64,000 bases of DNA from the NCBI GenBank assembly GCA_026002995.1, contig BPGK01000001.1, positions 2,229,988 to 2,293,987 on the forward strand, in the 5' to 3' direction. The DNA is from Gaiellaceae bacterium (lineage in GTDB: Bacteria; Actinomycetota; Thermoleophilia; Gaiellales; Gaiellaceae). Below the pieces are notes generated by a model, which was not told the DNA's origin, did not search any database, and saw only the letters and a list, made by a program, of their open reading frames with translations. Positions 42,007-48,827 of this stretch are shown here, in pieces. The position numbers and the translations under genes were made by a program. Position 1 is the first letter of the stretch; the number at the start of each line of letters is the position of its first letter.

Positions 42007-42609
42007 CTAGAGGCGGAAGTCGATGGGGAACGGGAACGAGAGGCTGCGCTCCACGGCCGCGAACCGGCCCGGGCTGAGGTAGGCGAGAAGCGGGTCGCGC
42101 GCGATGGTATCCGCGTCGTCGCCGTCGGAGACCCGCACCGACTCCTCGGGCGCGGACGCCGCGACGATCTCTCCGACGACGAGCGCGTTCTCGCCGAACC
42201 CCTCGACGATCCGCTCCACGCGGCACTCGAGGTAGAGGTAGCACCCCGCGACGAGCGGCCCTTCGACGACCCTCGCCGGGAACGTCTCGAGCGCGGCCAG
42301 ACTCGGCTTGGAGGAGTCGTCGACTCGACCGCCCGCGGCCATGCTCGCGTCGAGGATGTGACCGGGGCGCGGGAAGCTCACGGTGAAGACGCCGCGCGCC
42401 TCCGCGTTGCGCAGGGTCGCGTGGCGGCGCGAGCAGACGAAGCAGAACAGGTTCTGCCAGCCGAGGGGCATGGCCTGGTGCTTCGGCGCGACGTCCGGGC
42501 TGCCGTCGTCCTCGAGCGTTCCGACGAGAACGAGGGGCGAGACGACGAACACCTTCGTCCACACCGGCTCGTCGAGCGGGAGCGAGACAAGATCGGGTGT
42601 CGTGGCCAT
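42007..42609 (-). CDS. Flavin reductase family protein (FMN-binding split barrel)
   Basis: A 200-residue protein. The split-barrel FMN-binding motif is visible as SPLVLVGTLEDDGSPDVAPKH followed by FCFVCSRRHATLRNAEARGVFTVSF, and LYLECRVERIVEGFGENALVVGEIVAA forms the C-terminal strands. Members supply reduced flavin to monooxygenases or reduce small molecules directly. The closest context partner is the M20/DUF1611 pair immediately downstream on the same strand, but no common pathway is obvious. Confidence 0.87.
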   Translation of the reverse strand: MATTPDLVSLPLDEPVWTKVFVVSPLVLVGTLEDDGSPDVAPKHQAMPLGWQNLFCFVCSRRHATLRNAEARGVFTVSFPRPGHILDASMAAGGRVDDSSKPSLAALETFPARVVEGPLVAGCYLYLECRVERIVEGFGENALVVGEIVAASAPEESVRVSDGDDADTIARDPLLAYLSPGRFAAVERSLSFPFPIDFRL

Positions 42610-42768
42610 GGGACTCCTCCGAGCGCTGTCTCGCGCTCATCGTGTCGCGGCGCTGCGAGCGGCGCGAGGGCGGGGACACCGATCTCGCGTTCGGAGAACT
42701 ACGGATGGCCGCACGACGTCCCTGAATCGAGGGAGGACTGCGGCCGCGCTGCTGCCGACACGAAGCGC

Positions 42769-44250
42769 ATGCTGCTGCGGCGTCTTGCTGCCGTGCTCTT
42801 CGCCGCCCTCGGAGCGGTGGTCGCACTCGCGGCCAGCGGGGCGGGCGCAAGTCGCGGCCCGGCTCCGGCCATCCTCGGAGTCGACGCTAAGCCCTTCACC
42901 GCCGTGGTTCGGTGGCGTGTGCCCGAGCGGGCGCGGGTCGTCGTCGAGGTGGGGCGCGACGACCGCTACGGCATCTGGTCGCCGACATCGCTCGCCCGTG
43001 AGCCGGGGACGGGCTCGACGACGCTCGTCGGGCTCGAGCCCGCCACGACGTACCGGTTCCGGGTCGTCGCGCGCTGGAGCACCGGCGCGAGATCCGAGGC
43101 AAGCGGCTCGTTCCGCACCGATCCGTGGCCGCACGCGACGTCCGCCGTCGCAGCGCCCGCGGCGGCGGTCGGCGGCGCCGCGACGAGCTCCGGCTCGCCC
43201 TACGTTCTCCCTCCCGCGCTCCCGCCGGGGGTCACGAGGCCGTCGGGGACGCAACCGACGGCCGGCTCGGGCGCGCGGTACGAGTCGTCGGCGCCGCTCC
43301 TCGTGAACGGCCATCCGGTCTTTCCGCGCATGGTCTGGCGGCAGTGCCCGACGTACTACGCGACGAGCATCGGCGCCGGGATCAACCTCTTCCTCGGAGC
43401 CTGGTGCGATACGCCGCCCGAGGCGCAACTGGCGAAGCTCGCCGGCCGCGCCCTCTCGACCGTCGATGCGCATACCCCGAACGTCAACGGCCCCGGGCTG
43501 ATCGGCTGGCACCTCCCGGACGAGGCCGATGTGTCCGTCGGCGGCGCCGACCGGCTCCCCGCGCCGAAGGCCGACGGGCGCGTGACCTTCTTGACCCTCA
43601 CGGACAAGTTCGCGACGGGCACGGCGCCCGGCCCCCACGGCAAGGACATCTACCCCGGCCTGTTCGAGCTCGCGGACGTCATCGGCTTCGACACGTACCC
43701 GGTCGAGGTGCGGTGCTCGCTCGCGCAGATCGACAACGTGTACCGGATGCAACGCGAGCTCGTCCAGCTCGCGAAGGGCAAGCCGACATTCCAATGGATC
43801 GAGGCCGGCCCGATGGAGCACTGCCGCGCGAACGAGGATCCGACGCCCGCCATCGTGCGCGCCGAGACGTGGCTCGCCATCGCGGGCGGCGCGACGGGCA
43901 TCGGCTACTTCCCCGACTACTGGGCGGAGGACATCCGCGACGAGGTGCGGCGCACCAACCGCGACATCGTCTCGCTCGCGCCCGCGCTCCTCCAGCCCGC
44001 GACGCGGGTCGTCGCGACGGACGGCCCCGTCCGCGTCGCCGCACGCCGGTACAACGGCGCGCTCTACGTCATCGCCGTGAACACCTCGACCTCGCCGACC
44101 CGGGTCGCGTTCACCGCCGCCGGGCTCGCGGGGCGCACGCTGCGGACGTTCGCCGACGGACGCGAGGTTCGATCGCGGGGCGACCTCGTCACCGACACCC
44201 TTCCCGGCCTCGGTGTCGAGATCTACGTCGCCCCGCCCGCGGGCTGGTAG
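42769..44250 (+). CDS. Secreted FN3-domain protein with TIM-barrel-like (glycosidase-like) region
   Basis: A 493-residue exported protein from the ATG at 42769. A signal peptide (RRLAAVLFAALGAVVALAAS) precedes a fibronectin type III domain at about residues 30-115 (AVVRWRVPERARVVVEVG, TLVGLEPATTYRFRVVARW). A Ser/Pro/Ala linker leads to a domain that reads like a glycoside-hydrolase barrel: PLLVNGHPVFPRMVWRQCP, IGWHLPDEADVS with acidic residues where a catalytic acid would lie, VIGFDTYPVEVRCS, FQWIEAGPM, and GGATGIGYFPDYWAED. A beta-sandwich ending follows. Hydrolase activity is a guess from the fold-like pattern; the specific family was not recognised. Confidence 0.72.
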   Translation: MLLRRLAAVLFAALGAVVALAASGAGASRGPAPAILGVDAKPFTAVVRWRVPERARVVVEVGRDDRYGIWSPTSLAREPGTGSTTLVGLEPATTYRFRVVARWSTGARSEASGSFRTDPWPHATSAVAAPAAAVGGAATSSGSPYVLPPALPPGVTRPSGTQPTAGSGARYESSAPLLVNGHPVFPRMVWRQCPTYYATSIGAGINLFLGAWCDTPPEAQLAKLAGRALSTVDAHTPNVNGPGLIGWHLPDEADVSVGGADRLPAPKADGRVTFLTLTDKFATGTAPGPHGKDIYPGLFELADVIGFDTYPVEVRCSLAQIDNVYRMQRELVQLAKGKPTFQWIEAGPMEHCRANEDPTPAIVRAETWLAIAGGATGIGYFPDYWAEDIRDEVRRTNRDIVSLAPALLQPATRVVATDGPVRVAARRYNGALYVIAVNTSTSPTRVAFTAAGLAGRTLRTFADGREVRSRGDLVTDTLPGLGVEIYVAPPAGW

Positions 44251-44258
44251 GCGGCGAG

Positions 44259-44331
44259 TGGGCGGTGCAGGACTCGAACCTGCGACCACCTGCGTGTAAA
44301 GCAGGTGCTCTACCAGCTGAGCTAACCGCCC
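44259..44331 (-). tRNA. tRNA-Val (anticodon TAC)
   Basis: Read on the minus strand, a 73-base cloverleaf: acceptor GGGCGGT with ACCGCCC, D arm AGCTCAGCTGGTAGAGC, anticodon loop CTTTACA (TAC at 44296-44298), and T arm with GTTCGAGTC. Discriminator A; CCA is not encoded. It ends nine bases from the upstream gene's stop codon. Confidence 0.97.
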
Positions 44332-44379
44332 GACCGGCGAAGGATCCCACAAACGCGCGCCTCTACACTCCCTGCCGGG

Positions 44380-44452
44380 GCCCCCATCGACTAGCGGCCC
44401 AGGTCACGGCCCTTTCAAGGCCGTAGCGCGGGTTCGAATCCCGCTGGGGGCA
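44380..44452 (+). tRNA. tRNA-Glu (anticodon TTC)
   Basis: A 73-base cloverleaf: acceptor GCCCCCA with TGGGGGC, anticodon stem CGGCC-CTTTCAA-GGCCG with TTC at 44414-44416, and T loop GTTCGAATC. Discriminator A; CCA is not encoded. Confidence 0.97.
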
Positions 44453-44516
44453 TGGAACCGGAAGCGGCCCCGGGCACGAGGCCGGGGAGTGCTTCGCGCC
44501 GTACACTGGCGCCGCG

Positions 44517-44589
44517 GGGCCGGTAGCTCAGCTGGCAGAGCAGGGGACTTTTAATCCCAAGGTCGTTGGTTCGAATCCAACCCGGCCCA
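44517..44589 (+). tRNA. tRNA-Lys (anticodon TTT)
   Basis: A 73-base cloverleaf: acceptor GGGCCGG with CCGGCCC, D arm AGCTCAGCTGGCAGAGC, anticodon loop CTTTTAA with TTT at 44550-44552, and T loop GTTCGAATC. Discriminator A; CCA is not encoded. A family-A repeat begins about 24 bases after its 3' end. Confidence 0.97.
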
Positions 44590-44612
44590 TCCCGGTGAGC
44601 GGACGAGCCGTC

Positions 44613-44730
44613 GCGCAACGCCGGGGTCAGGTCTCTTCTGTTGCATCATCCCTCCCCAGAGGCGCTCGTGCCGTCGTGCTCCCGCGCGACGAACCCGTGC
44701 AACAACGGAGACCTGACCCCGGTGTTGCGC
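44613..44730. repeat. Two family-A repeats downstream of tRNA-Lys
   Basis: One copy at 44613-44644 (GCGCAACGCC core GGGGTCAGGTCTC, ending TGTTGC) is in plus orientation. The other at 44699-44730 (GCAACAACGGAG to GGTGTTGCGC) is inverted. The 54 bases between them show no gene. Confidence 0.85.
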
Positions 44731-44754
44731 GGTTCGCCCCAACCATCCACCGCC

Positions 44755-44853
44755 CGTAGGGGCAAGGCTTTCCTCGGCGTAGGGGCGAGGCTTGCCTCGT
44801 CCGCCGCGCCCGCGTCCTGCCGGGACGAGGGCGACCCGAGGGTCGCCCCTACG
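44755..44853. repeat. Family-B repeats, half copy plus full composite
   Basis: A half copy starts CGTAGGGGCAAGG at 44755. A full unit follows from CGTAGGGGCGAGG (44778) to TCGCCCCTACG (44843-44853), enclosing the hairpin GGCGACCCGAGGGTCGCC. Confidence 0.85.
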
Positions 44854-44969
44854 ACGATCGACGAACCGCGGCGTACGCCTGCAACAGGGGGTCAGGTCTC
44901 CCGTGTTGCAGCGAGGGAGGGCATCGAGCACGCGCGCAACGAAAGGGACCTGACCCCGGTGTTGCGCGG
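44779..44969 (+). repeat. Duplicated composite repeat block, copy 2
   Basis: The second copy of the block at 33294-33493, shorter by a nine-base gap. The sequence preceding it here (44716-44767) matches what follows copy 1 (about 33478-33525), so the same modules occur in circularly permuted order. The last 155 bases are identical between copies. Confidence 0.9.
44879..44967. repeat. Two family-A palindromes in block copy 2
   Basis: Copies at 44879-44911 (arms CTGCAACA and TGTTGCAG) and 44934-44967 (arms GCGCAAC and GTTGCGC) in opposite orientations. The gap from here to 45203 holds no recognisable gene on either strand. Confidence 0.9.
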
Positions 44970-45203
44970 CGGCTGGCGGTCCCGGCCGGGCAGGCGTTCG
45001 GCCGCAGACCGCCAGCACCACTTCCTGAGACGACGGAGACGCGCCCGTGGGACGCGCCTTCACGGTCTCCGAACAGCGCCTTCGCCTCTTCTACGCGAAC
45101 CCCGTTGGAGTGCATCGGGCCGAGGCGGCGGATGCATCAGGCGGGTCCGCGGTGGACAGGCGGAGTGACTGGTCGCTCGCTCGTCACGCCAGGCCGGCTC
45201 GGG

Positions 45204-45407
45204 TCACCCGCGACGGCGGAGCCAGTGGCGCACGAAGTAGACGGGAACGACGACTCCCGCCATCAAGAAGGCGGCGATCCCCCACGCGGTCGGGTGCCTG
45301 CTTCCATGACGCTCGGCGTGCGCGTACACGGCCAGCGAGACCACCGCCGCAAGAGCGACCGCCACGAGGAAGGTGAGCGTGTCAGGCCGTTCCACTGCCT
45401 CCTGCAC
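45204..45407 (-). CDS. Short two-helix membrane protein
   Basis: A 67-residue protein from a GTG at 45407, easily missed because a long open frame continues upstream. The sequence is sensible for a small membrane protein: a polar start (VQEAVERPDTLT), a helix FLVAVALAAVVSLAVYAHAE, a hydrophilic turn RHGSRHPT, a second helix AWGIAAFLMAGVVVPVYFV and a basic end HWLRRRG. It is divergent from the oxidoreductase gene at 45431 with only 23 bases between the starts. Function is unknown. Confidence 0.55.
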   Translation of the reverse strand: MQEAVERPDTLTFLVAVALAAVVSLAVYAHAERHGSRHPTAWGIAAFLMAGVVVPVYFVRHWLRRRG

Positions 45408-45430
45408 CGTACCCGGCGTAGGATCCCGTC

Positions 45431-46351
45431 GTGCGCGCAGCCCTCGTCTCAGAGCTCGGCTCACCCCCGACAGTCGCAGAGATCGAGGCCGACGGCTCGA
45501 TCGAGATCGTCGCCGTCGCGCTGAACCCGCTCGATCTCGCGGTGGCTGCCGGCCGCTTCTACGGAGGTCATCCGCCCCTGCCCTACGTCCCGGGCGCAGA
45601 GGCCGTCGGGCGGCTCGACGGGGCACGCGTCTACCTCTTCGGCGAGGGGTGCGGGGTGCGGCGCGACGGGTTCCTCCGCGAGCGCACCGACTTCCCACCC
45701 GAGCTCGCGGTTCCGGTGCCGGACGAGCTCGACGACGCCACCGCCGCAGCCTCGGGCATCGCGGGCGTCGCGGCGTGGGTGCCGCTGGCGCGACTTGCGC
45801 CGGTGCGGCGCGACGATCGCGTCCTCGTTCTCGGGGCGAGCGGCCTCGTGGGGAAGATCGCGGTGCAGGTCGCGCGCCTCCTCGGCGCTGAACGCGTGGT
45901 CGCAGCAGGAAGGAGCGCGGAGAAGCTCGCGCCGCTGACTGAGCTCGGCGCCGACGCGCAGGTCGTGCTCGACGGCGAGGGGGTCGTCGAGCGCATGCGG
46001 GACGCGTGCGGCGGCGACGGGCCGACCGTCGTCCTCGACCCGCTCTGGGGAGCGCCCGTGGAGGCGGCGATCGAGGCTGCGGCACCGAAGGCGAGGGTCG
46101 TGAACCTCGGTCAGTCCGCCGGGCCGGTCGCGACCGTCGCCTCGGCTGCGGTGAGGGGGAAGCAGCTCACGATCCTTGGGCACGCGAACGTCTCGCTCCC
46201 TCCCGACGAGCGGCGAGCGGCGTACGAGGAGGTCGCAGCCCACGTGGCGGCGGGGCGCATCCGGATCGAGCGGGAGACGTTCACGCTCGAACAGGTCGCG
46301 AATGCGTGGCAGGCGCAAGCGGCCGGACGCAAAGCGGTCGTCCTGCTCTGA
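45431..46351 (+). CDS. Zinc-independent MDR-family (quinone oxidoreductase-like) dehydrogenase
   Basis: A 306-residue medium-chain dehydrogenase/reductase starting at GTG. The short N-terminal catalytic domain includes ALNPLDLAVAAGRFYGG and PYVPGAEAVGRL. The cofactor domain shows DDRVLVLGASGLVGKIAVQVARLLGA followed by ERVVAAGRSAEKL, the NADP-binding Rossmann loop; the C-terminal part has ERETFTLEQVANAWQAQ. The zinc-ligand cysteines of alcohol dehydrogenases are absent, as in quinone oxidoreductases. The substrate is unknown. Confidence 0.9.
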   Translation: MRAALVSELGSPPTVAEIEADGSIEIVAVALNPLDLAVAAGRFYGGHPPLPYVPGAEAVGRLDGARVYLFGEGCGVRRDGFLRERTDFPPELAVPVPDELDDATAAASGIAGVAAWVPLARLAPVRRDDRVLVLGASGLVGKIAVQVARLLGAERVVAAGRSAEKLAPLTELGADAQVVLDGEGVVERMRDACGGDGPTVVLDPLWGAPVEAAIEAAAPKARVVNLGQSAGPVATVASAAVRGKQLTILGHANVSLPPDERRAAYEEVAAHVAAGRIRIERETFTLEQVANAWQAQAAGRKAVVLL

Positions 46352-46428
46352 GACGCGGGCTCCTGCGCCAGGATCCGGGCGCTCGCGGATGCGCCCGCTG
46401 AGGGCAGCCGGCGACAATCGGGCCGATC

Positions 46429-48267
46429 ATGCGCAGGATCGACGTCATCCTGGCGGGCCTGATTCTCGTCGCGCTCGCCATCGGAGGCGTCCTCTGGCTT
46501 CGCGGAGCGGAGGGCGCCGCGGCTGTCACCTGGGCGGGCGCGACGGCCGTCGTCCTCGTCCCACTCGTGCTCGGCGTCACGAGATCGCTCCTACGGGGAG
46601 ATGTCGGAGTCGACCTCATCGCGCTCGTCGCGATCGTCGGCGCGCTCCTCCTCGGCGAGTACCTCGCGGGCGCGATCGTCGCCCTCATGCTCTCGGGCGG
46701 GAACGCGCTCGAGGACTACGCGCAAGGGCGTGCAGGCCGCGAGCTGCGAGCGCTCGTCGACCGGGCACCGCGAATCGCCCACAGACGGGAGGGCGAGCGC
46801 ATCGTCGAAGTACCCGTCGACGCGCTCGAGGTCGGCGACGTCGTCGTCGTCCGCGCAGGCGAGGTCGTCCCGGTCGACGGCGTCGTCGCCGACGAGCACG
46901 AGGCCGTGGTCGACACCTCGGCGCTGACGGGGGAACCGCTCCCAGTGGTCGTCCACCCCGGCGGTGAGGTGCTCTCCGGGACGGCGAACGCGGGCGAGGC
47001 ATTCGAGCTCGTCGTCCGGCGGACAGCGCCCGAGTCCGCCTATGCGGGCGTCGTCAAGCTCGTCCGCGAGGCGCAGGAGCAGCGCGCGCCGTTCGTGCGC
47101 ATGGCGGATCGGTACGCGGTCGTCTTCCTGCCAGTGACCGCGGCTATCGCCGGTCTCGCCTGGGCGCTCTCCGGCGACCCCGTCCGCGCGCTTGCCGTCT
47201 TCGTGGTGGCGACGCCGTGCCCGTTGATCCTCGCCGCTCCCATCGCGCTCGTCGCGGGACTCTCGCGAGCGGCTAAGGCGGGCGTGATCGTCAAGGGCGG
47301 AGCGGCCATCGAGGGGCTCGGCGAGGCGCGGACGGTCCTCCTCGACAAGACCGGGACGGTCACGGTCGGCGAGCCGGAGATCGACCGAGTCGTCACGCTC
47401 AACACGTGCTCGCCGGACGAGATCCTGCGGCTCGCGGCCTCGCTCGACCAGCACTCCGCACACGTCCTCGCGGAGGCGCTCGTGCACGGCGCCGAGGCCC
47501 GCGGGCTCTCGCTCTCGCCCCCGAGCGAGTCGAGCGAGGCCCCGGGCCAAGGCATCGTCGGCGTCGTGGACGGTCACCGTGTCGCGGTGGGGTCGAGTCG
47601 GTGGCTCGAGTCGCTCGGATACCGGGGCGCGCGAGAGGCATCGGCCTCGGTGGACGGCGCCCGGAAACCCGGCCAGGCGAAGGTTCTCGTCGCCATCGAC
47701 GACGAGCTCGCCGGGGTGATCGTCATGGCCGATCACATCCGGCCCGACGCCGCTGGGCTCGCCGACACGCTCCGCCGCGTGGGGATCGAGCACGTCGCGC
47801 TCGTCTCGGGTGACCGGGTCGAGATCGCGCAGGAGGTCGGAGCGCTGATCGGCGCCGACGTCGTCTACGGCGAGCAACGCCCCGAAGACAAGCTCGAGGT
47901 GGTGCGCGCGGTCCGTGCGCGCGAGGAGCTGCGCAAGGTCGTGATGGTGGGTGACGGGATCAACGACGCGCCCGCGCTCGCGCTCGCCGACGTCGGAGTC
48001 GCCATGGGCGCCCAGGGTGCGACGGTGTCTTCGGAGACCGCGGACGTCGTCATCGTCGTCGACCGTATCGACCGCGTCGCGGACGCGATCCGCATCGGCC
48101 GGCGCTCGCTCGCCATCGCGAAGCAGAGCGTCGTTGCCGGACTCGGTCTGAGCCTCGGCGCGATGGTGGTCGCGGCGTTCGGCTACCTCCCGCCGGTCGC
48201 GGGCGCGCTCTTCCAGGAGGTGATCGACGTCGCCGTCATCCTGAACGCGTTGCGTGCCCTCCGCTGA
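46429..48267 (+). CDS. P1B-type heavy-metal ATPase with TPCP motif
   Basis: A 612-residue P-type ATPase. It has LTGEPLPV (actuator domain), the phosphorylated Asp306 in DKTGTVTVGEPE, and VMVGDGINDAPALALADVG in the hinge. The metal-site motif in the sixth helix is TPCP (residues 262-265) rather than CPC, and the usual Ser-Glu-His-Pro nucleotide-site motif is replaced by HSAHV (residues 342-346, the key His345 kept, Pro replaced by Val). There is no N-terminal metal-binding domain, and only about six to eight membrane helices. TPC-type P1B pumps have been linked to Ni, Fe or Co; the metal here is uncertain. Confidence 0.88.
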   Translation: MRRIDVILAGLILVALAIGGVLWLRGAEGAAAVTWAGATAVVLVPLVLGVTRSLLRGDVGVDLIALVAIVGALLLGEYLAGAIVALMLSGGNALEDYAQGRAGRELRALVDRAPRIAHRREGERIVEVPVDALEVGDVVVVRAGEVVPVDGVVADEHEAVVDTSALTGEPLPVVVHPGGEVLSGTANAGEAFELVVRRTAPESAYAGVVKLVREAQEQRAPFVRMADRYAVVFLPVTAAIAGLAWALSGDPVRALAVFVVATPCPLILAAPIALVAGLSRAAKAGVIVKGGAAIEGLGEARTVLLDKTGTVTVGEPEIDRVVTLNTCSPDEILRLAASLDQHSAHVLAEALVHGAEARGLSLSPPSESSEAPGQGIVGVVDGHRVAVGSSRWLESLGYRGAREASASVDGARKPGQAKVLVAIDDELAGVIVMADHIRPDAAGLADTLRRVGIEHVALVSGDRVEIAQEVGALIGADVVYGEQRPEDKLEVVRAVRAREELRKVVMVGDGINDAPALALADVGVAMGAQGATVSSETADVVIVVDRIDRVADAIRIGRRSLAIAKQSVVAGLGLSLGAMVVAAFGYLPPVAGALFQEVIDVAVILNALRALR

Positions 48268-48290
48268 GGCGGCGAAGCGAAGCGTCGGCG

Positions 48291-48325
48291 CGGCGCGACT
48301 CCTGCGAGCGGCGCGACTCCTGCGA
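48291..48325. repeat. 17-base direct repeat upstream of the cupin gene
   Basis: CGGCGCGACTCCTGCGA occurs at 48291-48307 and 48309-48325, an 18-base period, between the ATPase stop and the cupin start. It could be an operator pair or a slippage product. Confidence 0.5.
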
Positions 48326-48363
48326 CCGGAGTAGGGTGCCCGCATCCACCGAGGGAGGGCCCG

Positions 48364-48759
48364 ATGAGCGACTACACCGTCAGAAAGATCGAGGAGGTCC
48401 CCGACGTGCTCGGCGACTACCCGGGCGAGATGCGGCTGATGACATCCGCGCTCGGCGCCGAGCAGGTGGCGTTCACGTACCGGCGCATGCCGCAGCACAC
48501 CGGCGGGAAGGGCTCGTACGGCCACCGGCACAAAGAGCAGGAGGAGATCTACTTCGTCGCCTCCGGTCGCTTGCAGTTCAAGCTCGGCGACGAGATCCTC
48601 GAGCTGGACAAGGGGGCAGCCGTGCGCGTGCCGCCGCAGACGTGGCGCTCGGTCTGGAACGACGAGCCCGAGGACGCCGAGCTCGTCATCGTGTCGAAGG
48701 TCGTGCCCGGCGGCTCGCACGAGGACGCCGAGTACCTCGAGGACTTCTGGCCCGAGTAG
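48364..48759 (+). CDS. Cupin domain protein
   Basis: A 131-residue cupin from the ATG at 48364, preceded by GAGGGAGG at about six bases. The two cupin motifs are clear: KGSYGHRHKEQEEIYFVASGR with the His-His-Glu metal set, and LDKGAAVRVPPQTWRSVWND, although the second-motif histidine is replaced by Trp/Ser. The C-terminal GGSHEDAEYLEDFWPE is shared with a common group of small bacterial cupins of unknown role. It is monocistronic, with a direct repeat in its upstream region. Confidence 0.87.
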   Translation: MSDYTVRKIEEVPDVLGDYPGEMRLMTSALGAEQVAFTYRRMPQHTGGKGSYGHRHKEQEEIYFVASGRLQFKLGDEILELDKGAAVRVPPQTWRSVWNDEPEDAELVIVSKVVPGGSHEDAEYLEDFWPE

Positions 48760-48827
48760 GCGCAGGACGTTGCGTCAGCGGGCGACGGGTGCCTGGTGCC
48801 AGGAGGGTCGAAGGCGCCTGTCGCCTG

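Noticed and set aside
44849..45115. Minus-strand open frames next to the repeat block
   Set aside because: Most of their length is translated repeat sequence, and there is no consistent start or family.
44590..45203. Genomic island or integrase site at tRNA-Lys
   Set aside because: Repeats follow the tRNA, but no integrase gene or direct repeat of the tRNA 3' end was seen.
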